Of a stretch of 64,000 nt of DNA, positions 9,278-17,423 are shown one piece after another. The notes under the pieces were generated by a model that worked only from the letters and a program-made list of their open reading frames with translations, was not told the DNA's origin and did not search any database. The position numbers and the translations under genes were made by a program. This DNA is from Caryophanales bacterium UBA5729 (GTDB lineage: Bacteria > Bacillota_I > Bacilli_A > Izemoplasmatales > Hujiaoplasmataceae): assembly GCA_002419505.1 (NCBI GenBank), contig DIGF01000024.1, forward strand, positions 1-64,000. Reading direction: 5' to 3'. The number at the start of each line of letters is the position of its first letter. The stretch's first letter is position 1.

Positions 9278-9372
9278 CCTCTTTCTCGCGAGAAAAAGAG
9301 GAAATAAATAATCTTTATTTATTATTCTTTGTCTCGGTAGGATGATTAAGCTTTTCAAGCCCCTACTGTCTT
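9278..9372 (-). promoter_or_regulatory. L10 leader with terminator-type hairpin
   Basis: The rplA-rplJ gap reads on the minus strand GAAGACAGTAGGGG...CTTAATCATCCTACCGAGAC (about 9331-9372), which matches the ribosomal protein L10 leader found before rplJ in Firmicutes. Downstream, CCTCTTT and AAAGAGG arms enclose a CTCGCGAG core (9278-9301), followed by TTTTCTATTTT, so this is also a terminator or attenuator. Known role: binding of L10(L12)4 reduces rplJL expression. Confidence 0.88.
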
Positions 9373-9380
9373 CGATAAAG

Positions 9381-10073
9381 TTATTTACTTTTTACTACTT
9401 CAACTTTTACGCCAGGTCCCATAGTTGATGAAACACTAACGTTCTTCATGTAAACACCCTTAACTGTTGATGGTCTAGCTTTTCTAATTGTCTCTAAAAT
9501 CGCATTGTAGTTATCTACAAGTTTTTGAGCTTCAAATGAAACTTTTCCGAACAACACTTGGATGTTACCGAATTTGTCAACGCGGTAAGTAATCTTACCA
9601 CCTTTTGACTCTTCTACAGTTTTAGCAATATCCATTGTAACTGTACCAGTTTTTGGGTTAGGCATTAAACCTTTAGGTCCTAATAAACGACCAATTTTAC
9701 CCAAAGTTGCCATCATATCTGGTGTAGCAATTACTACATCAAATTCGAACCAACCTTCTTTGATTTTTTCGACTAAATCGTCTTCTCCAACATAATCTGC
9801 TCCAGCATCTTTTGCTTCTTGAGCTTTTTCCCCTCTCGCAAAAACTAAAACTCTTTTTGTTTGCCCAGTTCCATGTGGTAGAACTAAAGCGCCTCTTAAG
9901 TTTTGTTCTGCTTTTCGTGGGTTAAGGTTCAAGTTAAAAGCTAATTCCATTGATGCGTCGAATTTTTCAAAGGAAATTGATTTTACTAATTCGATAGCTT
10001 CAGCGATTGGATACGCTTTGCTGCGATCGACTTTGGCCAAAGCCTCAGAATACTTTTTTCCTTTTTTAGCCAT
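9381..10073 (-). CDS. rplA: 50S ribosomal protein L1
   Basis: A 230-residue protein of the mobile L1 stalk that helps release deacylated tRNA from the E site. The signature LGPKGLMPNPKTGT is at about residues 129-142, and the lengths of both domains are standard. It follows rplK by 77 bases in the same operon. L1 is a translational repressor of its own operon in other bacteria. Confidence 0.98.
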   Translation of the reverse strand: MAKKGKKYSEALAKVDRSKAYPIAEAIELVKSISFEKFDASMELAFNLNLNPRKAEQNLRGALVLPHGTGQTKRVLVFARGEKAQEAKDAGADYVGEDDLVEKIKEGWFEFDVVIATPDMMATLGKIGRLLGPKGLMPNPKTGTVTMDIAKTVEESKGGKITYRVDKFGNIQVLFGKVSFEAQKLVDNYNAILETIRKARPSTVKGVYMKNVSVSSTMGPGVKVEVVKSK

Positions 10074-10150
10074 GTTCTTTCCTCCTATATTTGGTTTTAG
10101 CGGAATGTCCTCCCAATTATATAGTTGTATATATCAAACAACTAACAAAC

Positions 10151-10585
10151 TTAGTCTTTAACGACAATTCCCATGTTTCTTGCAGTACCTTCGATAATCT
10201 TAGCAGCTGCTTCGATATCGTTTGCGTTTAGGTCTGGCATTTTTACTGCCGCTATTTCTCTTAGTTGATCCCAAGTGATAGTTGCGACTGTATCTGTTTT
10301 TGAGTTCCCTGCTCCTTTTTTGATTTTACATGCTTTTTTTAACAAATCACTCGCAGGTGGTGTTTTTGTTATAAATGAAAATGAACGGTCATCATAGACG
10401 GTTAGCACTACCGGAATAACGCTTCCTACTTGATCTTTTGTTCTATCATTGAATTGCACGCAAAATTGTTGAATGTTAACTCCTGCTTGTCCCAAAATCG
10501 GTCCAATTGGTGGTGCAGGTGTTGCTTTTCCACCAGGAACTTGCAGTTTAACAACGTTTTTAATTTCTTTAGCCACGAAAGACAC
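10151..10585 (-). CDS. rplK: 50S ribosomal protein L11
   Basis: A 144-residue protein of the GTPase-associated centre that, with 23S helices 43/44, contacts EF-G and RelA-type factors. The proline-rich N-terminal region PGGKATPAPPIGPILG (about 18-33) is diagnostic. It is the first gene of the rplKA unit, with its own strong promoter and a structured leader. In Bacillus it follows nusG directly; here two ABC transporter genes intervene. Confidence 0.98.
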   Translation of the reverse strand: MSFVAKEIKNVVKLQVPGGKATPAPPIGPILGQAGVNIQQFCVQFNDRTKDQVGSVIPVVLTVYDDRSFSFITKTPPASDLLKKACKIKKGAGNSKTDTVATITWDQLREIAAVKMPDLNANDIEAAAKIIEGTARNMGIVVKD

Positions 10586-10600
10586 CTCCTTATTTTCGTG

Positions 10601-10632
10601 ATGTGGTTATAGGAATTTTATTCCTCCCACAC
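10601..10632 (-). promoter_or_regulatory. Structured rplK leader hairpin
   Basis: On the minus strand GTGTGG...CCACAT closes an inner AGGAAT/ATTCCT stem, just before CACG and the AAGGAGG ribosome site. A similar GTGGGAG...CCAC ATCACG element precedes rplK in many Firmicutes, as I recall it. An autoregulatory site for L1 or L11 is plausible but not shown here. Confidence 0.5.
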
Positions 10633-10656
10633 TTAATCCTTTTGACACGCTGAGAT

Positions 10657-10685
10657 ATTATACAATAAAACCTATTTATAGTCAA
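10657..10685 (-). promoter_or_regulatory. rplKA promoter
   Basis: Minus strand: -35 TTGACT (10680-10685), exact 17-base spacer, perfect -10 TATAAT (10657-10662). It lies between the ABC transporter stop and rplK, giving the ribosomal genes independent transcription. Confidence 0.85.
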
Positions 10686-10713
10686 GATTTTTTTCCTTAG
10701 AATTAGATAATTT

Positions 10714-13161
10714 CTAAATATCGTATTTCGTGATAATTTCTGCTGGAGTTTTTCTTAATAATGTAAAAATCGGCAACATACCAAAAATGATATTTAAGGC
10801 AAAAATTCCTGAAATTCCCGCGATAAACAAGTGGAATGGCAGGTTGAATACTTTTAAATAAGCATCAATGCCTTTCTGCAACTCAATCACGATGTATGAC
10901 ATTAATAAATAACTCGGAACTGCAGCAACTATAGTAAAGGTGATAATCTCCGAGAAAAAGACTTTATACATATCTCGCTTAGTCGCTCCGATAGCTCGAT
11001 AAACACCAATCTCTCTAATTCGGTTAAGAACACTTGTTCTCATCATGAAGAAAATGTAGACAATGATACCGACAATAATTACAACTACTTGAGCAATTCT
11101 TGCAGCATTTATTTCTGACATTCGTTCTTGATATGCTATTTTATCGACTTCATATGAATTATATAAAGTATAACCCAAATCTTCAAAATCCTCTATAGCT
11201 TGAGCTTCATCGTCAACATAGAACATAATCCCTGAAAAGTTATAATAACGAACTGCATCAGAAATATTATTAATAATGGCGCTCGCATAACTAGAGTTGG
11301 TTACAATTGGAAAATAACCTTTATAAGCATATTCATTGTTAGCCGCTTCATAAAAACCAACAATAGTTTTAGTTCCTAGACCCCATAACTCATAAGTCTG
11401 ACCCAGCTCATAATAGCTGCTTTCACCGTCATAGATCAAGATTTCATTATCACTTAACAAACCTCTGCCTTCAACGATATTAATTCTCTCTTTCATTGAA
11501 CCATATGTCAAAACTGAGTCAAAATAATAATTATTATAAAATCCGTAAATTGACTCATCTGGGACAATAATTATTGGCGATTCAGTTTTAACGATTCCCA
11601 CTACCTTAAACTTTTGTACTCCTTCATAATATGAATAACTACTTACGAATGCACCAATTAGATCTTCTATCTTTGTTATGCTAATATCAGCAAAACCTTT
11701 CTTTTCGATTAAAGTTTCAGCTATCCATTCATCAATAGCAATTTCATAAAATTCATCTGGCATCTCGCCGTGTAATACCTGGACGTCATCATAATACGAT
11801 AATTTTACGGGATAAACATATGCACTTTCATTTGCTTTTCCCTGATAATAATTATCAATATTAAAATTAGCGGCAACAGTCGAAAAATACGGAGATATTT
11901 CAATGCCGTCAATTTCGGCTAAAATTTCCCTAATATCATTTGAATTAATATCGATTTTTAAATCTAGTTTCATTAATTCTCTTGGGCTTTGTAAAAACTC
12001 CTTATCATCAAAAGAAGTTAAATTTCCGAAAGAAGCTAATTGAAAAACAATTAAAGCAGATACGATAAAATAGCCAAATATGAAAAGCTTACTTACAAAT
12101 TTCTTCTTAGAAAATACGCGTTTAAAGCCGTTTTTTATTGATGTAGACCAACGAATAAAGGATTTCTTAATCTTACTGTGATCCAATTTTTCAAACTGAG
12201 AAAGGTCGAAGTCATAATCGCTGACATCCTTAACTTCTCGTTTCTTGTAATGATCGTCAATCAATCTAATTTCAGAATCATCATCAATATATTTTATCTT
12301 GCGTTTGGAATTAACTTTAACATAAAGATTACCTTTAATTTCAATTAATTTAACATTTAAACTTTCATCTCTTTCAGTTTCATAATAATATTCAATTCCG
12401 GAATCTTTCATTTTTTCATCAAGATTCAAATCTTTTAAATAGATATTTCTTTCATCAACATGATCAAAGCCTGCGCCACCAGCATTTTCAAAATCTCTAA
12501 TCACTTTACCATCGGCGATTTCAATGATTCTGTCGGCATAAAAATCAACTAAACCTCGCTCGTGAGTGACTAAAATAACTAATCTGGTCTCGGAGATTTT
12601 TTTAATGATACTCATAATTTCAAAAGTATTATTTGCATCTAGGTTACCTGTTGGTTCATCGGCCAAAACTACATCCGGGTCTTTAGCTAAAGCTCTAGCA
12701 ATAGCTACTCTTTGTTGCTGACCACCAGACAAAGCTCTCACATTACGTTTTCGGTAATTATACATCCCAACGCTTTCAAGAACGTAATTTACGCGTTCTT
12801 CAACCTTCTTCTTTTCATATAATCCAGCCATATTTAAAGCCAGTTCAATGTTTTCATAAACCGTTCTTGATAGTACCAGATTATAGTTTTGAAAGATATA
12901 ACCGACTTTTTCGTTTCTTAAGATATCCCAATTTAAAGGATTATAGCGTTTAATAACTTTTTCATTAAAAATAATTTCACCACTGTGAAAACTATCTAGT
13001 CCGCCGATGACATTCAGCAAGGTTGTTTTTCCACAACCAGAAGGCCCGGTTAAAGCTACCAAGCCGGTTTTTGGAAAATCAATGCTTGTATTGTTGATAA
13101 CATGAATCTCATTAGATTTTCCCTTATTATAATATTTATTTAAATTTCTTAAACTTATCAT
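10714..13161 (-). CDS. ABC transporter, fused ATPase and FtsX-like permease (second of pair)
   Basis: An 815-residue fusion of an ABC ATPase (about 1-225; Walker A GPSGCGKTT, signature LSGGQQQRVAIARAL, Walker B VVLADEPTGNLD) to a MacB/FtsX-type permease. A charged linker runs to about 345, then one TM helix (about 350-370), a large extracytoplasmic domain, and three TM helices after about 690. Such proteins act as dimers that move or release peptides, antimicrobials or lipoproteins by mechanotransmission; the substrate is unknown. It begins 5 bases after its partner, so the two may form a heterodimer. No clear terminator separates it from rplK. Confidence 0.85.
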   Translation of the reverse strand: MISLRNLNKYYNKGKSNEIHVINNTSIDFPKTGLVALTGPSGCGKTTLLNVIGGLDSFHSGEIIFNEKVIKRYNPLNWDILRNEKVGYIFQNYNLVLSRTVYENIELALNMAGLYEKKKVEERVNYVLESVGMYNYRKRNVRALSGGQQQRVAIARALAKDPDVVLADEPTGNLDANNTFEIMSIIKKISETRLVILVTHERGLVDFYADRIIEIADGKVIRDFENAGGAGFDHVDERNIYLKDLNLDEKMKDSGIEYYYETERDESLNVKLIEIKGNLYVKVNSKRKIKYIDDDSEIRLIDDHYKKREVKDVSDYDFDLSQFEKLDHSKIKKSFIRWSTSIKNGFKRVFSKKKFVSKLFIFGYFIVSALIVFQLASFGNLTSFDDKEFLQSPRELMKLDLKIDINSNDIREILAEIDGIEISPYFSTVAANFNIDNYYQGKANESAYVYPVKLSYYDDVQVLHGEMPDEFYEIAIDEWIAETLIEKKGFADISITKIEDLIGAFVSSYSYYEGVQKFKVVGIVKTESPIIIVPDESIYGFYNNYYFDSVLTYGSMKERINIVEGRGLLSDNEILIYDGESSYYELGQTYELWGLGTKTIVGFYEAANNEYAYKGYFPIVTNSSYASAIINNISDAVRYYNFSGIMFYVDDEAQAIEDFEDLGYTLYNSYEVDKIAYQERMSEINAARIAQVVVIIVGIIVYIFFMMRTSVLNRIREIGVYRAIGATKRDMYKVFFSEIITFTIVAAVPSYLLMSYIVIELQKGIDAYLKVFNLPFHLFIAGISGIFALNIIFGMLPIFTLLRKTPAEIITKYDI

Positions 13162-13166
13162 ATTCG

Positions 13167-15377
13167 CTACTCCAAATCTGTCTTTAATGTCTTAGAAACG
13201 CTGCTCGAGAATATTCGATTAGAATACTTGCGAGAGATAAATAACGACATCAATATTATTAATAATAAGAATACAAGATATTTTCCTAAATCAAAGACTT
13301 TAAACGCTGCGAATAATCCGTATTCGGGAACCGAGTTTGGAACAGCGATTGAGATCCCAACGAAAATTAAGAAAGAGATAATCACAATATAGAGATTTTC
13401 AACATATATGAAAGTCTTAACAACACTTTGATTAGCTCCGATGGTTCTAAAGATGGCATAATCATGCAATTTTGTATTGATGATAGCTTTAAAGATAATA
13501 TAAGTTATTAAAGTTGAACCAGCCATAGTAACAATAATCAAGAAAATCATTCCGATATTGGCAATCAAAAGCAATAAGCCTTCTAAACTATTAGAAGTTA
13601 CCGAGTCATAAGGATAAACTACAGAGTACTTATAAACTAAACCGTCTTTTATTCGCGAAATGTTTCTAATCAAATTATCGACGCCTATATTACTATTGGT
13701 CATAACGCTCACTTGATAAATTTCACTATAAAAAATCTTATCATAAGTAGATTGATTCAGATAAACTTCCTTAGTTAAATAATCATTTACAAGGATTAAA
13801 TTGATATCGTAAGTTTCATCTACATAATAATCTTTTACATTTAATGTTGCTTCAAGATTACAATCTGTCCCGTAACAAATGTAGTTAAAGTAATTTTGAC
13901 TCCCTTTGATTTGATTATCAGAAAGAGTGTTATCAATAACGAAATTATTTGATAAATCTCTAAATAAACCTTGACCTTCAGCATAATCAATTCTAGCTTT
14001 ACCATAGCTATATAGATAAAATGTTTTTTGCAATTCTTCCCATTTTTCATCTGTAACGAACAAATAGTTACGATTGTAGTTTTCATTGCCAGGAATAACA
14101 TCATTATCAATTACCCCAGCAATTTCAAAGTACATCTCATTGCCAAAATCACTCCATATCGGGACAAGCACTTCACCGACAGCAGCTTCTTCCATCGCCA
14201 GAATTTCATTATTAGCAGCAATCAAAATTTTATTTGGATCTGTCGGAACATTTCCATAAAGAGCTGTAACATTATCACCCAATATACTTAGGGGTAAAAA
14301 ATTCACCAAAACATAATTGATTTCGCCGCTGAATGAACTCATTGTAAATCTAACGTCTAGAACATAGTCTCGATCAAGCAAAGTTTTAACTTGCGAGAAA
14401 TTCGACAGTTCCGCTAAATCAGCTGCAGACAAAGGACTGTTATCAGCTTTTTTGACTACTAAACGATCAGGATTGGTGTAGTTAAAATGTTGGTTATATG
14501 AATAAGAACTTTGTGCAGCCACTATCAAATAACCGCCATAAGCCAAACCGACAAAAGTTGCGAAAAAAGTAAATACCAAAATCATAAGGAATGTCTTTTT
14601 AGGAACGGCTAAAAGATTTCTTAATGATAGTTTCAATGCAGAAACAAAGTCCATTTTATATTCTTTATCCGCTAACTTAGGCAAATCTTTTTTATCGGTC
14701 TTAACTAATTCTTTATCCTCAACTATTTCGCCGTCATAAATTCTAATTTTTCTTGTTGCATAATCAGCCACTTGGGAAAAATCATGAGTTACCATAACCA
14801 CTAATTTATCTTTAGCGATATCAGCTAAAAGTTGAATAATTTGTTTAGCGCTAGTTGAGTCTAGATTACCTGTTGGTTCATCTGCCGCAATAATCGGACA
14901 ATCTTTTGCTAGAGCTCTGGCGATAACCACTCTTTGTTTTTGACCACCGGATAGCTTTGTGGCTTTATGATGGATATGATCTTCTAAACCAACTTTTTTT
15001 ATAATCTCTAAAGCTCTTTGTTTAATCTTTTTTTTCGGAAACCCAGATAGAATCAAAGGAGCTTCAACATTTTGTAAGACTGTATAAGAATCAATTAAGT
15101 TGTAATCTTGAAAAACAAAAGCTACATATTTTTTTCTAAAGTTTTCCATATCGCTGACGGAGAAATATGAAGTTTCTTCACCGTTAACATACATTTCACC
15201 GTCTTCATATGTGTCTATGCCGCTAATAACATTTAAAAGTGTGGTTTTACCCGAACCGGATTCACCAACTATCGCTACAAATTCATTGACGTGAAGTTCA
15301 AGGTTTACTTTCCTTAAACCAATAGCAATTACATCATTTGAACTGTAAAATTTCGAAACATTTGTAAGTTTAATCAT
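13167..15377 (-). CDS. ABC transporter, fused ATPase and FtsX-like permease (first of pair)
   Basis: A 736-residue protein of the same design as its neighbour: ATPase at about 1-220 (GESGSGKTT, LSGGQKQRVVIARAL, IIAADEPTGNLD), TM helix near 260-285, extracytoplasmic domain to about 585, then three TM helices. The N-terminal half is typical of the MacB/LolD/BceA class. It starts at ATG after an AGGAGG site, with an extended -10 promoter upstream. Target substrate cannot be told; no lantibiotic genes or two-component system are nearby. Confidence 0.85.
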   Translation of the reverse strand: MIKLTNVSKFYSSNDVIAIGLRKVNLELHVNEFVAIVGESGSGKTTLLNVISGIDTYEDGEMYVNGEETSYFSVSDMENFRKKYVAFVFQDYNLIDSYTVLQNVEAPLILSGFPKKKIKQRALEIIKKVGLEDHIHHKATKLSGGQKQRVVIARALAKDCPIIAADEPTGNLDSTSAKQIIQLLADIAKDKLVVMVTHDFSQVADYATRKIRIYDGEIVEDKELVKTDKKDLPKLADKEYKMDFVSALKLSLRNLLAVPKKTFLMILVFTFFATFVGLAYGGYLIVAAQSSYSYNQHFNYTNPDRLVVKKADNSPLSAADLAELSNFSQVKTLLDRDYVLDVRFTMSSFSGEINYVLVNFLPLSILGDNVTALYGNVPTDPNKILIAANNEILAMEEAAVGEVLVPIWSDFGNEMYFEIAGVIDNDVIPGNENYNRNYLFVTDEKWEELQKTFYLYSYGKARIDYAEGQGLFRDLSNNFVIDNTLSDNQIKGSQNYFNYICYGTDCNLEATLNVKDYYVDETYDINLILVNDYLTKEVYLNQSTYDKIFYSEIYQVSVMTNSNIGVDNLIRNISRIKDGLVYKYSVVYPYDSVTSNSLEGLLLLIANIGMIFLIIVTMAGSTLITYIIFKAIINTKLHDYAIFRTIGANQSVVKTFIYVENLYIVIISFLIFVGISIAVPNSVPEYGLFAAFKVFDLGKYLVFLLLIILMSLFISRKYSNRIFSSSVSKTLKTDLE

Positions 15378-15409
15378 TAAGATTTCCTCCTGTTGTATAT
15401 ATCCGTTTA

Positions 15410-15418
15410 ATTATATCA
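15410..15418 (-). promoter_or_regulatory. Extended -10 promoter for the FtsX-type ABC pair
   Basis: Minus strand TGATATAAT gives a TGn-TATAAT extended -10 about 40 bases before the start codon. No good -35 is visible at 17 bases. Confidence 0.55.
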
Positions 15419-15479
15419 TATCTAATTAAAGTTTTATGTGATTTTTTAAAATCTTGATAAATGGAAACAATTTTTTATT

Positions 15480-15504
15480 AAAAAAATCTCTTCTTTAGAA
15501 GAGA
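15480..15504 (-). terminator. Intrinsic terminator inside the nusG-ABC spacer
   Basis: Minus strand: TCTCTTC, loop TAAA, GAAGAGA, followed by seven T residues. It is distinct from the nusG terminator about 90 bases upstream, and ends a short transcript or acts as an attenuator before the ABC genes. Confidence 0.75.
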
Positions 15505-15570
15505 ACTAGCAAGTTCATATAGTTTCAATATCTTCTAGGGAGTTATTAACTCTTCAAAAAATATATCAAT
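15480..15570 (-). ncRNA. Candidate structured small RNA or attenuating leader
   Basis: Between two terminators the minus strand has a possible promoter (-35 TTGAGC 15599-15604, 16-base spacer, TGA-TAAAAT ending 15577). About 90 bases follow with nested pairings. GAAGAG (15550-15555) can pair with CTCTTC (15498-15503); inside it CTAG (15535-15538) pairs with CTAG (15506-15509); GAGTT/AACTC (15540-15552) is a rival stem. The first pairing competes with the terminator stem. No matching known riboswitch was recognised. Confidence 0.35.
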
Positions 15571-15584
15571 TTCAGCATTTTATC

Positions 15585-15614
15585 AAAATAAAAAGAGAGC
15601 TCAAAAGCTCTCTT
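15585..15614 (-). terminator. Intrinsic terminator after nusG
   Basis: Minus strand AAGAGAGCT, loop TTTG, AGCTCTCTT, then TTTATTTTG. The stem overlaps the nusG stop codon and ends the rpmG-secE-nusG unit. Confidence 0.85.
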
Positions 15615-16170
15615 AATTAACCACTTCAACATCGGTAAAGTCTAATTCCATTGACGTTTGACGTTCAAACATTTCAATAAGAACATGAATTTTGCCTTTA
15701 TCTTGATCGATATTTTCAACTGTAACAACGCTACCTTTAAAGTTACCATTAATGATTCTAACTTCTTGTCCAGGTTTAACATTAAACTTTTGAACTTGTA
15801 ACATGCCACATTTCTTTAAGATCGGATTGATTTCATCTGGTTTTAGAGGAACCGGTTTTGTACCGCCCCCACTACTGCCAAGGAATCCAGTAACTCCCGG
15901 CGTGTTTCTAACAACAAACCAAGAATCATCCGTAACAATCATTTCGATAAAGACATATCCCGGAAAAATCTTAACAAGTTTTTCTTTAGGGTTTTTATCT
16001 TTTTTGTCCGCCGGAATAATTTCTTCAGGAATCATAACTTGGAAGATTTTGTCCTCCATATTCATAGTTTCGATTCGTCTTTCTATCCCAGCTTTGACTG
16101 AATTTTCTAGTCCAGAATACGTTTGGACGATGTACCATAAACGTTTTTGACTAAGGTCTATACTGCTCAT
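15613..16170 (-). CDS. nusG: Transcription termination/antitermination protein NusG
   Basis: A 185-residue elongation factor that binds the RNA polymerase clamp and links it to Rho or the ribosome. The NGN domain begins near residue 9 (WYIVQTYSGLENSV) and contains FPGYVFIEM; the C-terminal KOW domain starts near 130 (VRIINGNFKGSVVTVE). Length is standard. It follows secE by 18 bases and ends in a terminator. Confidence 0.98.
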   Translation of the reverse strand: MSSIDLSQKRLWYIVQTYSGLENSVKAGIERRIETMNMEDKIFQVMIPEEIIPADKKDKNPKEKLVKIFPGYVFIEMIVTDDSWFVVRNTPGVTGFLGSSGGGTKPVPLKPDEINPILKKCGMLQVQKFNVKPGQEVRIINGNFKGSVVTVENIDQDKGKIHVLIEMFERQTSMELDFTDVEVVN

Positions 16171-16188
16171 CGCATATCCTTCATTTTA

Positions 16189-16665
16189 CTAGTTGCCATA
16201 GATTGCTCTAAAGAGCGGATTAAGCACAGCGCTGTATAGATAGAACACTAACATTAAAAAGATTAAAAATGTAAATACTCTAGAACTATTAATCGCTAAT
16301 ACTTTGCCAGTTGGCCAACTAACTTTTTTCATTTCCGAAACTGAAGGTTTGATATAAGGAATTAATAGATAAACGATAACTAATCCTCCAATTAAAACAA
16401 GGAAAACACCGGTTAAAATTCTCTTTAAAGTTGTATTAAAGAAAAAATCAATAATTCCTACACCTGAAGTTCCTAAAATAGCCGCCAAATTAAAAGTTCC
16501 GAATCTTCCGATTATAATATAAACGCCCCATATAAGCAATATTGGTGAAAGAATTGCCAATAACCAGTTTTCAAATTTATATTCAGTTTTAAGGATTTGC
16601 ATTACCTTACTTTCGCTTCTAGGTTCTTTAGCTTTGTTTGGCTTGTTATTTATTTCTTTAGCCAT
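16189..16665 (-). CDS. secE: Preprotein translocase subunit SecE
   Basis: A 158-residue membrane protein of the SecYEG channel. The conserved cytoplasmic amphipathic helix with EMKKVSWPTGK lies near residues 115-125, followed by the essential C-terminal TM helix. Two extra TM segments (about 35-53 and 87-108) precede it, so it is a long three-TM form, unlike the about 60-residue single-TM SecE of Bacillus. Its ribosome site AGGAGG overlaps the rpmG stop codon. Confidence 0.92.
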   Translation of the reverse strand: MAKEINNKPNKAKEPRSESKVMQILKTEYKFENWLLAILSPILLIWGVYIIIGRFGTFNLAAILGTSGVGIIDFFFNTTLKRILTGVFLVLIGGLVIVYLLIPYIKPSVSEMKKVSWPTGKVLAINSSRVFTFLIFLMLVFYLYSAVLNPLFRAIYGN

Positions 16666-16675
16666 ATTTATCCTC

Positions 16676-16819
16676 CTACTTACTCTCTTTATGGAGAGTA
16701 TGTTTTTTACACTTATTACAGTATTTTTTTACTTCAAAACGAGTTGATTTCTCACTCTTTTTCACTTCATAATTTCTTGAAGAACATTCTGTGCAGATTA
16801 AAACTGCTTTATTTTTCAT
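16676..16819 (-). CDS. rpmG: 50S ribosomal protein L33, zinc-binding form
   Basis: A 47-residue protein (starts MKNKAVLICTECSSRNY, ends HKESK). Two CxxC pairs (CTEC near 9-12, CNKC near 36-39) make it the zinc-binding form. Position just before secE-nusG is the conserved Firmicutes one. It has its own promoter 25 bases upstream. Confidence 0.95.
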   Translation of the reverse strand: MKNKAVLICTECSSRNYEVKKSEKSTRFEVKKYCNKCKKHTLHKESK

Positions 16820-16843
16820 TCTATCAACTCACTCGCTTTATTA

Positions 16844-16872
16844 ATTTTATTAAAAATATCAAGAAAAGTCAA
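16844..16872 (-). promoter_or_regulatory. rpmG-secE-nusG promoter
   Basis: Minus strand: -35 TTGACT (16867-16872), 17-base spacer, -10 TAAAAT (16844-16849), lying just after the sigma-factor stop codon. Confidence 0.8.
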
Positions 16873-16877
16873 GAAAA

Positions 16878-17420
16878 TCATGTCATTAAATGCAATTTAA
16901 TTTTATTCCTAATTCTAGCGAGCGCATTATAAACGCGTTTTTCATCACAATTAAGAAAATACGCGCATTCTCTAACTGTTCGCTTCTCGATAATTTTGCT
17001 CTGATATACCTGTTTTTCAAATTCAGATAACTCATTTAAAGCCTGAAATATCTCTTGATCGAGATACATTGTTTCTACTGGTTCTTCTACCATAAGTTCT
17101 TGAATCAATGGTAATTTCTCAACATTAAAGTTTATTAATCTGATTTTCTTTTCCTTATAAGTTATTAAATAATTATGAAAATTATTTTCAAAATACCTAG
17201 TGAAGGTCTTGTTAAAGCCTTCGTCAAATTTCATGGCAGAACGATAAAGAATCATCAGCCCTTCTTGAAAACAATCTTCATATTCACTGCCTAGGTTGAA
17301 ACTTTTAATTTTTTTCGCAATTAGAAATCGGTACTTCTCAACTAGCAATTCGAAAGCTTCTTCATAACCTTCTTTAATCAAGTTGATAATTTCATAGTCA
17401 TTATAATTGCGAAAAATCAT
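16878..17420 (-). CDS. Sigma-70 family RNA polymerase sigma factor, SigH-like position
   Basis: A 180-residue alternative sigma factor. Region 2 (about 17-90; FELLVEKYRFLIAKKI, EDCFQEGLMILYRSAMKFD) binds core polymerase and the -10 element. Region 4 (about 130-178; LSEFEKQVY...RVYNALARIRNKI) is a helix-turn-helix for the -35. There is no region 1 or 3. It sits where sigH lies in Bacillus (rlmB side of rpmG-secE-nusG), 3 bases after rlmB. SigH governs competence/stationary genes in Bacillus, and the related Mycoplasma genitalium factor MG428 governs recombination; the targets here are unknown. Confidence 0.85.
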   Translation of the reverse strand: MIFRNYNDYEIINLIKEGYEEAFELLVEKYRFLIAKKIKSFNLGSEYEDCFQEGLMILYRSAMKFDEGFNKTFTRYFENNFHNYLITYKEKKIRLINFNVEKLPLIQELMVEEPVETMYLDQEIFQALNELSEFEKQVYQSKIIEKRTVRECAYFLNCDEKRVYNALARIRNKIKLHLMT

Positions 17421-17423
17421 AAA

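Noticed and set aside
10686..10735. TTAGAA/TTCTAA hairpin after the second ABC gene as a minus-strand terminator
   Set aside because: On the minus strand it is followed by A residues rather than T residues; readthrough into rplK is possible, and no terminator is claimed.
15480..15570. A known riboswitch class before the ABC genes
   Set aside because: None of the familiar conserved cores (T-box, SAM, purine, lysine, TPP) could be recognised; only generic pairing is seen.
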